Notes: generated by a model not told the origin, from the sequence alone. Numbered from the stretch's first letter, positions 23,382 to 32,309 are shown. The stretch is 64,000 bases of DNA from Modicisalibacter sp049808615 (GCF_049808615.1 NZ_JBNCAN010000024.1:11718-75717); one strand, 5' to 3'. Numbers and translations: made by a program.

Positions 23382-25487
23382 TCAGGGCCTCTGCGAGGCG
23401 AAATGACGCCTGGTTTCCTGCTTGAGTTTGCCGCTTGCGTCCTGTCGTGCCAGAAACGTCAGGACATCGTTCTGCGCTAGCGGCTTGCTGAAGAAATACC
23501 CCTGCATTGTCCGACAGCCAAGAGCATGAAGAATATCGACCTGCTTCTCGGTTTCAATGCCTTCGACCACACAGCCGATTTCCAGATTGCGGCACAGATC
23601 GAGGATCGTGCGTACGATGTTCTTGCTCGTATTGCGTGTCTCGATGTCGGTGACGAAACTGCGATCGATCTTGATGGTATCGAGGGGCAGACGATGCACG
23701 TAGCCGAGGCTCGAATAGCCGGTGCCGAAATCGTCGAGAGACACCTTTGCGCCCAGCGCCCGCAGCCGATCGATCGCCTCGTGCGCTTGATCGAAATCCC
23801 CCATCAAGGCGGACTCGGTCACCTCGAAGCTGATGCGACCGGGGGCGACCTCACTCGCGGCAACGATCTCGATGATCCGTGAAATGCACTCCTCCGATAG
23901 GATGTCGCGCACGGACAGATTGAAGGAAACGTAGACGTCCTCGGGCCATGTCGTGGCGGCGGCGAGAGCCTTGCGAAGCAGTACCTGAGTGAGCTGGTTG
24001 ATCAACTCGGAGCGCTCCGCGATGGCGATGAAGACGTCGGGCGCGATGCTGCCCAGCTCCTCGTGATGCCAGCGCGCGAGGGCCTCGAAGCCGACCGTCG
24101 TTTGCTTGTGCACGTCGAACAGTGGCTGAAAATTCAACGTCATTGCCGCGTCGAGCTCTGCGCTACGCAGCGCCTGCTCGATCGCGCTCCTGGTACGAAT
24201 CTCGGTCTCGTGGGATTTCGAGAAGATCGTCGGCTTTCCGCGCCGGGTCTCTTTGGCATAGTTGAGTGCGTAGTCAGCCCGTTCGTACAGCATCTCGTAG
24301 GTCGTGCCGGCGTCAGGGTACAGGGCGAAGCCCACGGAACCGGAAATATTGGCCACAACCCCAGGCATGCGAAAGGGTGCCTGTAACATCCGGCAGATAC
24401 GCTCACCGAAGGCGATGATATCGGCCGATTCATGACCATCGGTCATCAGCACCCCGAATTCGTCGCCCCCCAATCTGGCGATCACGATTGTTTCGCTGGA
24501 AAGCGCATCGAGTCGCTTGCCGGCCTGGGTGAGTACGTGATCGCCGACCGCATGCCCGTAGAGATCGTTGACCGCCTTGAAGCCGTCCAGGTCGATGATC
24601 CCTACCGCGAAGGCCTTGTGCTCGCGCTTGGCGCTCTGCAAGAGTTGGTCGAGTTGCTGAAAGAAAAATCGACGATTAGGCAGGTCGGTGAGGCTGTCGA
24701 TATTGGCGAGACGGTAGTTCTCGTCGTCGAGGCGCGTGGTTTCGATTTGGCTGTTGATCATTCTCTCGAAATCCGTCGACACGACGACCAGGATGTAGAC
24801 CATGGGCGCGGATACCAGAAGCAGGCTAGCCCCGATAGCCGCGAAGGCCGCTCCCTGAGTCAGCATCAGAAATAGCGAGAAAGGGATGGCGATCAGCACC
24901 ATCAAGGACAGGGCGGCGGCCCTGAGATGCATCAGGCAGATGATGCTGCCGATGATGGTGATCGCGGCAATGAATACCGCATGACTCTTGCTGTAGGTAT
25001 CGCCATAACCATAAAGGGCAATCGCCCAGGTTAGGTACAGCACCCCCAACAGACTGCCGAGAACGACCACGCCATAGAGTCGTCTAATCGCGGCTTTATC
25101 GCTTACTGGGCGATGCTTTGACCTGAGCCAATGGATAACCCGCAGTAGACACAGCCCCACCAGGAATGCCGGCACCATTACCGTGAGACTAGCGGGTGCC
25201 TTACCGTAGTAGATAAAGGCCAGGATGAGCGCATTGACGCTGACAATGAAATACAGCAGCGGCACTTGTTTTGAAAATGCCTTGAGTTGAGCGTGCAGCA
25301 GTCCTGGATTGCGTGTATTGACAATAAATGGCTGAAGCAAGAGCGTCGCCAGGCTGTGTACGCTCCTGCGACCAGAAGGTTTCTTGCCAACAGTCGCATT
25401 CTGCATCGGGGCGGCTTTATTGCCCGCGTGGGCGTTTTCCACCGGCTGACAATGTGCGTCGGGCGTTGATAAAAAGGAATGACGCAT
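23382..25487 (-). CDS. Membrane GGDEF-EAL cyclic-di-GMP protein
   Basis: 701 residues: an N-terminal membrane domain with about six helices (residues ~60-230), a GGDEF domain with ARLGGDEFGVLM, and an EAL domain with GFEALARWHHEELG, SFNLSVRDI, FEVTESALMGDF, SLDDFGTGYSSLGY, IKIDRSFV and CVVEGIET. Both active sites look complete, so it could make and degrade c-di-GMP; the EAL activity usually dominates in such hybrids. ATG 25487 is chosen because GGAGCG sits just ahead of it; TTG 25499 is in frame upstream. A 30-base piece of its GGDEF region recurs at 26353-26382. Confidence 0.92.
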   Translation of the reverse strand: MRHSFLSTPDAHCQPVENAHAGNKAAPMQNATVGKKPSGRRSVHSLATLLLQPFIVNTRNPGLLHAQLKAFSKQVPLLYFIVSVNALILAFIYYGKAPASLTVMVPAFLVGLCLLRVIHWLRSKHRPVSDKAAIRRLYGVVVLGSLLGVLYLTWAIALYGYGDTYSKSHAVFIAAITIIGSIICLMHLRAAALSLMVLIAIPFSLFLMLTQGAAFAAIGASLLLVSAPMVYILVVVSTDFERMINSQIETTRLDDENYRLANIDSLTDLPNRRFFFQQLDQLLQSAKREHKAFAVGIIDLDGFKAVNDLYGHAVGDHVLTQAGKRLDALSSETIVIARLGGDEFGVLMTDGHESADIIAFGERICRMLQAPFRMPGVVANISGSVGFALYPDAGTTYEMLYERADYALNYAKETRRGKPTIFSKSHETEIRTRSAIEQALRSAELDAAMTLNFQPLFDVHKQTTVGFEALARWHHEELGSIAPDVFIAIAERSELINQLTQVLLRKALAAATTWPEDVYVSFNLSVRDILSEECISRIIEIVAASEVAPGRISFEVTESALMGDFDQAHEAIDRLRALGAKVSLDDFGTGYSSLGYVHRLPLDTIKIDRSFVTDIETRNTSKNIVRTILDLCRNLEIGCVVEGIETEKQVDILHALGCRTMQGYFFSKPLAQNDVLTFLARQDASGKLKQETRRHFASQRP

Positions 25488-25505
25488 ACCGCGCTCCAAG
25501 GCTTT

Positions 25506-25934
25506 CTATCCCAGATGAATTTGTTCTTGAATCAGAGTATCGGCCGCCACCTGCATAACCTTAAATAATTGCAGATTGAATGTTGGTATAATTGACAACA
25601 AACTAGATCGTTGGCGCAAATGCCAACATGAAAGCCGAATTGCTACTCCGTGAGCGTCACCAGATTGCATCAAGAGCCTTTGCGGAGTTACGCATTTGTT
25701 GGGTGCCTGAGCCGGTGCGAGGCTCAGTGTATGAATGTAAACACCCTCTGAGTTAAGGGCGGGTTTGGAAAGCCGGATATCGTGCATGACGGCATCAACG
25801 GCCTGTGAGGCGTGGATCGATGGTGATCGCCAACGTCTCCGCGCCAATACCATCGACTCGAACAACTCGTGCGCTGGATTGATCAGGTAGAGGGTGTCGC
25901 ACACAGCGATGGTGCTGGGGAGTGCCAGCGCCAT
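25506..25934 (-). pseudogene. RES-domain toxin remnant (N-terminal ~100 residues deleted)
   Basis: The frame starts at an ATG sharing one base with the antitoxin stop, where a RES toxin should begin. The first ~42 residues, ALPSTIAVCDTLYLINPAHELFE..., resemble the C-terminal end of RES toxins (PSxxxP...NYLLNPxHPDF) and not their N-terminus. The NAD-binding RES core is missing, and the rest of the frame down to 25506 shows no recognisable domain. The likely history is a deletion that joined the start of the toxin gene to its tail. An annotator could list it as a 142-residue hypothetical protein. Confidence 0.6.
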
Positions 25935-26332
25935 CAGGTCACTACGCCATGACGCAGGCGTCCGATCACATCAAGCACCTGCTGGGTGCCGGCCATGGTT
26001 TGCAGCAAATCGACAGGGCGTTGAAATCCCAGGGCCTTGATCTGTGTGGTTAGCCATCGATGAGTGGCTTGGCGATCGCCTTGCCAGAGCGACAGTGCGG
26101 CCTCGTAGATCTCGGCGAAGCGGTAGAGGCGATCGCTTTCCGCTTGTGTGAATCGATCCGCTTGTTCACGGCGTTGCAGGGTGCTCCTCGGCATGCCAAG
26201 AATGCGCCTTAGATCGTGCTGCGTGAATCCGGTGACCCCGGCCAGACGCTCCAGAGCGGTGAAGGGACAACCCGTTTTCAGGGCTTGATGCAAGGCCCTT
26301 CCACCGCTGGGAATCTTCAAGCGATCCCACAA
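25934..26332 (-). CDS. Xre/MbcA/ParS-type antitoxin (DUF2384)
   Basis: 132 residues. The N-terminal helix-turn-helix-like region contains FTALERLAGVTGFTQHDLRRILGMPRSTLQRRE. The C-terminal toxin-binding DUF2384 domain ends in ALGFQRPVDLLQTMAGTQQVLDVIGRLRHGV, typical of antitoxins paired with RES toxins. The only plausible start in frame is TTG 26332, without a clear ribosome site, so the N-terminus may be damaged. Its partner toxin is reduced to a remnant, so it is an orphan. Confidence 0.8.
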   Translation of the reverse strand: MWDRLKIPSGGRALHQALKTGCPFTALERLAGVTGFTQHDLRRILGMPRSTLQRREQADRFTQAESDRLYRFAEIYEAALSLWQGDRQATHRWLTTQIKALGFQRPVDLLQTMAGTQQVLDVIGRLRHGVVT

Positions 26333-26352
26333 TGAATCATCGGACTGATGGG

Positions 26353-26382
26353 TCGGCCGATATCATCGCCTTCGGGGAGCGT
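26353..26382 (+). repeat. Ectopic 30-base fragment of a GGDEF gene
   Basis: These 30 bases match 24399-24428 in reverse complement, inside the GGDEF-EAL gene, with one mismatch. In frame both encode SADIIAFGER. Flanking bases also read RTDG, close to the MTDGHE of the intact gene. It lies between the orphan antitoxin and rbsR and is too long to be chance. Confidence 0.7.
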
Positions 26383-26414
26383 TCTATCGATATCTCCTCG
26401 TTGATATCGCTGCC

Positions 26415-27422
26415 TCAACAAAGTCGTGATGTGACCGATTCGCGAATCACCAGCCGGGGCGCCAGCGACAGGCTGGGGTCTAAAGGGCGGTCGTGTTCCA
26501 GACGTTCGATGAGCTGGGCAGTCGCCGTGGCGCCGAGTTCGTAGATGGGCTGGTGGATGGTGGTCAGGGCCGGGCTCAGGTAGCGGGCAAGCTCGATGTC
26601 GTCGTAGCCGACCACCGAAAGATCCTCGGGCACGCGTAGGGCGCATTCATGCGCGGCCCGCATGGCACCGATGGCGACCAGGTCGTTGAAGGCGAAGATC
26701 GCCTGAGGGTAGGGACGATGTTCGAGTAACCGCTGCATAGCCCTGAAACCGCCATCCGCCAGCAGGTTGGTGGTGACGATGCGTTCCACTGGCATGCCGA
26801 TCCCGGCGGCTTGCAGTGCCTCGAGGGCGCCGGCCAGGCGCTCCCGGGAGCGTGGGTGATCCTCGGGGCCGGTCAACAAGGCGATATCCTCGAACCCCTG
26901 AGCCAGCAGATGATCGATGGCCAGCTTGGCACCCAGGCGTGAATCGTCGTTGACCACTGCGATATCCTGGTCCGCGGAGGGGGCGGCATCCATCAGGATA
27001 GTGGGTAAGCGTTGCTGTTTCAGCGCCTCGACAAAGGCCGGAGCGTTGCGGGAGGTCATCACGATCAGGCCATCGATACGCCGGTCGAGCAGTGTCTGGA
27101 GATACGTCAGTTGCTTTTCCTCGACGTCGTCGGCGTTGCACAGCACCAGGCTGTAGCCGTTGGCGAAGCAGTGATCCTCGACGCCACGGATGACCGCCGA
27201 GAAGAACGGATTGTGGGCGGTGGTCACGATCATGCCGATGGTATGGCTGCGGTTGGACTTCAGCGTGCGGGCCACGCTGTCGGGACGATAGCCAAGCTCC
27301 GAGATGGCGCGTTGCACCCGCTCAAGGGTTTCGGGGGCAACGCGCCGCGTATCGTTGACCACATGCGACACGGTGGTGATCGAGACGCCGGCCTGACGGG
27401 CGACGTCCTTGAGACGAATCAT
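26415..27422 (-). CDS. rbsR: LacI-family ribose operon repressor
   Basis: 335 residues. The N-terminal MIRLKDVARQAGVSITTVSHVVNDTRRVAPETLERVQRAI is the LacI helix-turn-helix plus hinge (VARTLKSNRSHTIG), followed by a periplasmic-binding-protein-like sensor with NPFFSAVIRGVE, MDAAPSADQDIAVVNDD and VVGYDDIELARYLSPALTTI. It is the last gene of the ribose operon and likely represses it through the palindrome at 30896-30909 unless ribose is bound. It starts 12 bp after the rbsB stop. Confidence 0.92.
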   Translation of the reverse strand: MIRLKDVARQAGVSITTVSHVVNDTRRVAPETLERVQRAISELGYRPDSVARTLKSNRSHTIGMIVTTAHNPFFSAVIRGVEDHCFANGYSLVLCNADDVEEKQLTYLQTLLDRRIDGLIVMTSRNAPAFVEALKQQRLPTILMDAAPSADQDIAVVNDDSRLGAKLAIDHLLAQGFEDIALLTGPEDHPRSRERLAGALEALQAAGIGMPVERIVTTNLLADGGFRAMQRLLEHRPYPQAIFAFNDLVAIGAMRAAHECALRVPEDLSVVGYDDIELARYLSPALTTIHQPIYELGATATAQLIERLEHDRPLDPSLSLAPRLVIRESVTSRLC

Positions 27423-27434
27423 GACCGTGCGTAT

Positions 27435-28322
27435 TTACTCTGCCGTGATCAGCTTGAGCGGTACGGGAATATTGTCCTCCACGCTCTCGCCCTTGAGCAG
27501 CTTGTCGGCGGTGCTCACGCCCAGCTCGCCGATGCGTGCCGGCTGCTGCGCCACCGTGGCCGCCATCTTGCCGTCCTCGACCGCCTGGATGCCGGCATCG
27601 GTGCCATCAAAGCCCACCAGCAGTATGTCCTCCTTGCCGCTGGCGGTCAGGGCGCGCTGAGCGCCCAGGGCCATCTCGTCGTTCTGGGCGAAGACGGCAT
27701 CGATCTCGGGATGGGCCTGCAGTAGATTCTCCATCACGTTCAGGCCTTCGGTGCGATTGAAGTTGGCGGGTTGTGACGCCACCAGTTCGACGCCTTCGGC
27801 GTTGTCGATCGCGGTGGTGAAGCCTTCGCCGCGATCTCGAGTCGCCGAGGCCCCGGGCACGCCCTCGAGTTGCACCACCTTACCCTCGCCGCCGAGTTGT
27901 TCGACGACGTATTCACCCGCCAGCTTGCCGCCGGCGACGTTGTCCGAGGCGATATGCGAGGCGACGTCGCCGCTGCTGGCGCTGCGGTCCAGGGTAATGA
28001 CCGGCACGTTGCGCGCGTTGGCGGTACGCACCCCGGAGGCCGCCGCATCGGAATCGGTGGGGTTCATCATCAACAGGTCGACATCCCGGGACAGGGCGTC
28101 CTCGATGTTGGAGAGTTCTCGGGCGGCGTCGTTGCCGGAGTCCAGCACGATCAGCTCGTGACCGAGCTCCTCGGCCTTTTTCTGGGCGCCTTCCTGCAGC
28201 GTCACGAAGAAGGGGTTATTCAGCGTCGAGATGACCAGGGCGATCTTGTCGGCCATCGCGGTACCGGTCGTGCCGATGCCGAGTCCGGCGGCGACGGCGG
28301 AGGCGAGCAGTAGTTTCTTCAT
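27435..28322 (-). CDS. rbsB: Periplasmic ribose-binding protein
   Basis: 295 residues with a classic signal peptide (MKKLLLASAVAAGLGIGTTGTAMAD). The mature domain has LVISTLNNPFFVTLQEGA, MNPTDSDAAASGVRTAN, TLDRSASSGDVASHIASDN and AVFAQNDEMALGAQRAL, all family marks of RbsB. It delivers ribose to RbsA/RbsC. It lies 37 bp downstream of rbsC. A different sugar such as another pentose cannot be excluded. Confidence 0.93.
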   Translation of the reverse strand: MKKLLLASAVAAGLGIGTTGTAMADKIALVISTLNNPFFVTLQEGAQKKAEELGHELIVLDSGNDAARELSNIEDALSRDVDLLMMNPTDSDAAASGVRTANARNVPVITLDRSASSGDVASHIASDNVAGGKLAGEYVVEQLGGEGKVVQLEGVPGASATRDRGEGFTTAIDNAEGVELVASQPANFNRTEGLNVMENLLQAHPEIDAVFAQNDEMALGAQRALTASGKEDILLVGFDGTDAGIQAVEDGKMAATVAQQPARIGELGVSTADKLLKGESVEDNIPVPLKLITAE

Positions 28323-28359
28323 GATGAAGCTCCTTGGGTCTTGTTGTGCATCGTCTTTC

Positions 28360-29322
28360 TCACGATGATGCTTTGGTACGGCTGTCGATCAGTACGGCCA
28401 GCAGAATGACCGCCCCCTTGGCGATCATCTGGTAGTAGGACGACACGCCCATGATGTTCAGCGCATTGTTGAGCACCCCGATGACCAGCGCGCCGATCAG
28501 GGTGCCGAAGATGCGCCCGCGACCGCCCATCAGGCTGGTGCCACCGATGACCACCGCGGCGATGGCGTCCAGTTCGTAGCCGGTGCCGGCGGTGGGTTGG
28601 GCCGAGCCAAGACGAGCGGTCAACACCACCCCGGCCAGCGCCGCGCAGGCGCCGGAAATAGCGTAGACGCTGATCTTGATGCGGTTGACGTTGATGCCCG
28701 ACAACCGTGCGACCTTCTCGCCGCCGCCCACCGCATAGACGTGGCGGCCGAAGCGGGTGTGATGAAGAACACCCCAGCACAGCACGAAGACGAAGAACAT
28801 CAGATAGATGGGAATCGGCACGCCGAGCCAGTAGCCGCCACCGAGCTGCCAGAAGGTGTCCGCGGCCTCGCTGGCCCCGATGGCGATCGGCCGGCCGTCG
28901 GTGAACACCAGGGCGGCGCCACGCAGGATGGTCATGGCGACCAGGGTGACGATGAAGGCCTGCACGCGGCCATAGGCGACGAACAGTCCGGAGATTGCGC
29001 CCAGGGCGGCGCCGGCGGCCACGGTGCCGGGTACGCTCAGCCAGGGGGCGAGACCGGAGGCGGTCATCGCGGCGGCGAAGGCGCCGGTCAAGGCCAGCAC
29101 GGCGCCCACCGACAGATCGATCCCCGCGGTGAGAATGACGAAGGTCACGCCCATGGCGATGATGGCGTTGATACTGGTCTGACGCAGCACGTTGAGCATG
29201 TTGTCCAGCGTCAGGAAGTTATCGCTCATGCCGGCGCTGACCGCCACCAGCAAGGCCAACGCCAGGAACGCCTTGTTGTCGATCAGCAAGCGGGTGACAT
29301 TGTGGGTCGCGAGGGCACTCAT
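28360..29322 (-). CDS. rbsC: Ribose ABC transporter permease
   Basis: 320 residues with eight or more membrane helices. Family blocks are NMLNVLRQTSINAIIAMGVTFVILTAGIDLSVGAVLALTG, GLFVAYGRVQAFIVTLVAMTILRGAALV and the cytoplasmic-loop GINVNRIKISVYAISGACAALAGV with YELDAIAAVVIGGTSLMGG. ATG 29322 overlaps the rbsA stop by 4 bp (ATGA) and gives the right N-terminus; the frame is open much further upstream without coding character. Confidence 0.93.
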   Translation of the reverse strand: MSALATHNVTRLLIDNKAFLALALLVAVSAGMSDNFLTLDNMLNVLRQTSINAIIAMGVTFVILTAGIDLSVGAVLALTGAFAAAMTASGLAPWLSVPGTVAAGAALGAISGLFVAYGRVQAFIVTLVAMTILRGAALVFTDGRPIAIGASEAADTFWQLGGGYWLGVPIPIYLMFFVFVLCWGVLHHTRFGRHVYAVGGGEKVARLSGINVNRIKISVYAISGACAALAGVVLTARLGSAQPTAGTGYELDAIAAVVIGGTSLMGGRGRIFGTLIGALVIGVLNNALNIMGVSSYYQMIAKGAVILLAVLIDSRTKASS

Positions 29323-30854
29323 CGGGCTTGCGTCTCCTTGGGATCGTCGACAGGCGTGTCGACATGGGCGGCGGCGGTCATGATCTTCTCCTGGGTGGCA
29401 TCGGCGCGAGTGAACTCGCCGGTGATACGGCCATTGGCAAGCACCATGATGCGATCGGACAGGCCGAGCAGTTCGGTCATCTCCGAGGAAATCAGCAACA
29501 CGCACTTGCCCTCGCGCTTGAGTCGGTTGATCAGCAGGTAGATCTCGCGCTTGGCACCCACATCGACACCCCGGGTGGGTTCGTCGAGGATCACGATGTC
29601 CGGCTGGCACATCAATGCCTTGGCCAGGGAGACCTTCTGCTGGTTGCCCCCGGAGAGCGTCTCGGTGGACTGGCCGGGATCGCTCAGCTTGATGCGGAAG
29701 GCATCGACATACTCGCGTACCGCCGTGCGCTCCTGGCCGTGACGGATGATGCCCAGGGGGCCGCAAAAGGTGGGCAGGGCGGTCAGCGACATGTTCTCGG
29801 CCACCGAATGATCAAGCAGCAGACCGGCCTGCTTGCGATCCTCCGGCACATACACCAATCCGGCTCTCAATGCCTGCTGTGGGGAAGCGAAACGCACCTT
29901 GCGACCGCGCAGGCGCAACTGACCGGAGCGCATGGCGACGTCGCCGCAGATGGCCTGAGCCATTTCCGTGCGCCCGGCCCCCATCAGGCCGCCGAAGCCC
30001 AGCACCTCGCCGGCCCGGGCATGAAAGGACACGCCCTCGACACCCGGCGCGACAAGCGCGCTCGCCTCGATCAGGGTGTCGCCCGGCGTCGGCGGCTCAT
30101 AGGGGTAGCGATCGGCCAGTTCGCGACCGACCATCTGGCGAATCAGGTGCTCCTCGTTCGACTCGCCGGTCGGCCCTTGATGCACCAGCCGACCGTCGCG
30201 CAGCACCGCGACGTCGTCGCACATGCGGAAGATCTCCCCCAGGCGGTGGGTGATCAGCACCAGGGACTTGCCGGCGTCGCGCAGGGTGTCCACCACCTTG
30301 GCCAGAATATCGGTCTCGACATCGGTGAGCGAGTCGGTGGGCTCGTCCATGACGATGATCTCGGCATCCAGGGACAGGGCGCGGGCAATCTCGACCATCT
30401 GCTGTTGGCCGATGCTCAGGCGCGAGACCGGGGTGCGTGGATCGAGCCGCTGTTGCAGGCGTTCGAGCAGCGTGCTCGACTCCCGATACAATCGGGGCCA
30501 GTCGACGGTTCCGAGCCGCGTGCGCGGTTCGCGCCCCAGGAAGATGTTCTCGCCGGCACAGAGCGTCGGAATCAGGTTCAGTTCCTGATGGATGATGGCG
30601 ATGCCCGCGTCCATCGCCTGGCGCGGCGTGGTGAAGCGCACTTTCTCGCCACGCAGTGTGATGCTGCCGGCATCGGCGCGATAGACACCGCTGAGGATCT
30701 TCATCAGCGTCGATTTGCCCGCGCCGTTCTCGCCGGCCAGGGCCTGAACCCGGCCCGGATACAGCGCCAGATTGACGTCCGCCAGCACCTTCACACCGGC
30801 GAACGCCTTGTCGATGCCCTGCAGTTGCATCAGTGGGGCGTTATTGGCTGCCAT
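29319..30854 (-). CDS. rbsA: Ribose ABC transporter ATP-binding protein
   Basis: 511 residues with two fused ABC domains. The first has Walker A GENGAGKST, signature LSIGQQQM and Walker B IIVMDEPT. The second has the degenerate Walker A GGLMGAGRTE, signature LSGGNQQK and Walker B IVILDEPTRGVDVGAK, as in RbsA/XylG/MglA. It energises ribose uptake and is the first gene of the rbsACB-rbsR operon, with the predicted operator 42 bp upstream. Confidence 0.94.
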   Translation of the reverse strand: MAANNAPLMQLQGIDKAFAGVKVLADVNLALYPGRVQALAGENGAGKSTLMKILSGVYRADAGSITLRGEKVRFTTPRQAMDAGIAIIHQELNLIPTLCAGENIFLGREPRTRLGTVDWPRLYRESSTLLERLQQRLDPRTPVSRLSIGQQQMVEIARALSLDAEIIVMDEPTDSLTDVETDILAKVVDTLRDAGKSLVLITHRLGEIFRMCDDVAVLRDGRLVHQGPTGESNEEHLIRQMVGRELADRYPYEPPTPGDTLIEASALVAPGVEGVSFHARAGEVLGFGGLMGAGRTEMAQAICGDVAMRSGQLRLRGRKVRFASPQQALRAGLVYVPEDRKQAGLLLDHSVAENMSLTALPTFCGPLGIIRHGQERTAVREYVDAFRIKLSDPGQSTETLSGGNQQKVSLAKALMCQPDIVILDEPTRGVDVGAKREIYLLINRLKREGKCVLLISSEMTELLGLSDRIMVLANGRITGEFTRADATQEKIMTAAAHVDTPVDDPKETQAR

Positions 30855-30895
30855 TCACTTGAATTCCCTTTCTCGACTATAGGCATAGGGTAGTA

Positions 30896-30909
30896 CGCAA
30901 ACGTTTGCG
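30896..30909. promoter_or_regulatory. RbsR operator
   Basis: CGCAAACGTTTGCG is a perfect 14-bp palindrome with the central CG of LacI/GalR-family sites, close to the E. coli RbsR type (AGCGAAACGTTTCGCT). It lies 42 bp before rbsA, at the only promoter region of the operon. Confidence 0.8.
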
Positions 30910-30963
30910 CCTACGATTGGCGGAAAGTCTGAAATGCGGATCGGCCATGGGAAGATGGCAGGC

Positions 30964-31029
30964 TTACAGTGGCTTGTGTCGGCAGAATTGCTTGACGGCA
31001 TCGTCGGTGAGATCAATCCGCCAAGCCAA
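30964..31029 (-). pseudogene. RelE-type toxin, 21-codon N-terminal remnant
   Basis: Reading from TTG 31029, the peptide MAWRIDLTDDAVKQFCRHKPL then hits TAA at 30964. The first 15 residues are the standard RelE N-terminus (MAWRIEF..A.KQ). The TTG overlaps the end of the relB-like remnant, in the usual antitoxin-toxin arrangement. The remaining ~65 codons are gone, replaced by the rbs control region. Confidence 0.6.
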
Positions 31030-31171
31030 GGTTACGCTCCACCTCATCCAGATTATGGGTTGTCATCTCGCCGCGACGAACCTGTTCAAGGGCTTGCTCG
31101 GCCAGATAGATATCCTCGAGATCCTCCAGGCGTTCGAGGATCGCCTCTCGAGCGTAATAGCTCTTGCTCAG
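31013..31171 (-). pseudogene. RelB-type ribbon-helix-helix antitoxin, N-terminally truncated
   Basis: The residues LSKSYYAREAILERLEDLEDIYLAE, then QALEQVRRGEMTTHNLDEVERNLGLAD, match the C-terminal two thirds of ribbon-helix-helix antitoxins of the RelB/DUF6290 type (KSYYVREAI...LEDLEDYYLAE...LEEVERELGL). The first ~25 residues, including the DNA-contacting strand, are absent, and the frame runs upstream into the 3' end of the gntR gene. No start codon of its own is visible. With the relE remnant it forms a decayed RelBE module. Confidence 0.65.
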
Positions 31172-31836
31172 GCCGTTTCCCGGTCCTCGATGGCGCCATC
31201 CACCGAGGCGACCTCGAGCTTGTGGCAAAGGTGATCGCGTAGCACCTGTCCCAATTGCCGCCCATCCCGCTGTTTCAGGGCAACAATCATCTTCTCGTGA
31301 TCCGCTACTGCCTGCTGCCAAAAGCTGTCGGACATCTTCTTGGAGTAGCGCACGCGCTTCACGCGTTGACTGAGGTTGCTGTACATCTCTTGCAGCACCT
31401 CGTTGTCGGAGGCAATCAGGATGCTTTCGTGAATTTGTTGGTTGATCAAGAAGTACTCGGCAAGCTCCCTATCTCGATAGTGCTGAAGCATTTTCTCATG
31501 CAGGGCACAGATCTTGTCGATGTCCTCGTCGCTGATGTGCTGGCAAGCCAGCTCGCCGGACAAGCCTTCCAACGCTGCCATCAGATCGAAGGTGTCCTTG
31601 ATCATCTTGAGCGTCACCTGGCGGACCCGCGCGCCGCGGTTGGGCAACAGTTCTATCAGGCCTTCCGAAGCGAGTACCTTGAGCGCTTCACGAAGTGGTG
31701 TGCGTGATACACCGAATTGTTCGCACAGCTCTCGTTCGGGAATGCGTTGACCGGAAGCGAGATCGCCGTGCTCGATCAGATCACGAATACGGTCGGCGAC
31801 TTCGCGATAAAGGGTCTGATATTGAATCTTGCTCAT
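31168..31836 (-). CDS. GntR-family regulator, FadR/FCD subfamily
   Basis: 222 residues. The winged helix is REVADRIRDLIEHGDLASGQRIPERELCEQFGVSRTPLREALKVLASEGLIELLPNRGARV. The all-helical FCD ligand domain follows with FDLMAALEGLSGELAC, HEKMLQHYRDR, NQQIHESILIAS and VADHEKMIVALKQRD, whose histidines bind a metal and a carboxylate effector. ATG 31836 is preceded by GGAAGTGAGT. It is divergent from the TRAP operon it most likely controls. Confidence 0.92.
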   Translation of the reverse strand: MSKIQYQTLYREVADRIRDLIEHGDLASGQRIPERELCEQFGVSRTPLREALKVLASEGLIELLPNRGARVRQVTLKMIKDTFDLMAALEGLSGELACQHISDEDIDKICALHEKMLQHYRDRELAEYFLINQQIHESILIASDNEVLQEMYSNLSQRVKRVRYSKKMSDSFWQQAVADHEKMIVALKQRDGRQLGQVLRDHLCHKLEVASVDGAIEDRETA

Positions 31837-32309
31837 ACTCACTTCCTTGATGCTCGCGAAAGATATTTCGCCCTGTCGGAAACAGCGTGGCGAGGTTCGC
31901 TTAATTGTGTAAAGCATTATGAATGCAAAAATTCATTGGGTACAGATGATTGATTTCGTGGCCTTGAAGACGATCGCTTTATGCAATTCTCAAGTAAACA
32001 ACAGTAACAGTTCTAAGTGATTTTCATGGCTGATCTGGTTTATGGCGTCAAGTTTTTGCTGACTCGTGCCGATCATAGTCATATCCCGGGGTGCTTTCAG
32101 CACGTCGCGGGAAAAGGGTGGATTCGTTGACGGTGGAGTTGGAAGGCGACAACGGGCCAGTGAATGTTTCGTTCTAGTCAAGAGGTTTCGACGAAAGTTT
32201 AATTTCGAATTTTGAATTTTGAATTCATTCTCAGTGCAAGTCGGTTGGAAAAGTAAAATCTCAATCAACCGGTACGAATATAAAAACAACATCATCAGTG
32301 GAGTAAACC
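31837..32309. promoter_or_regulatory. Divergent control region between gntR and the TRAP operon
   Basis: A 473-bp gap without a convincing gene. ATGAAT/ATTCAT (31919-31924 and 31931-31936, spacer GCAAAA) is an inverted repeat near gntR. Nearer the TRAP genes, GAATTTTGAATTTTGAATTC repeats a heptamer, and TTGAATTCATT (32219-32229) recurs exactly at 37232-37242 ahead of the aminotransferase gene. These AT-rich symmetric sites are candidate GntR operators. A minus-strand frame over 31990-32295 has no coding character. Confidence 0.45.

Noticed and set aside
28597..30893. Long plus-strand open frames opposite rbsC and rbsA (314 and 521 codons)
   Set aside because: They are antisense to well-supported transporter genes; their composition is that of GC-rich shadow frames and they show no domain.
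31990..32295. Minus-strand 101-codon frame in the gntR-TRAP gap
   Set aside because: AT-rich promoter DNA, no ribosome site and no recognisable protein features.
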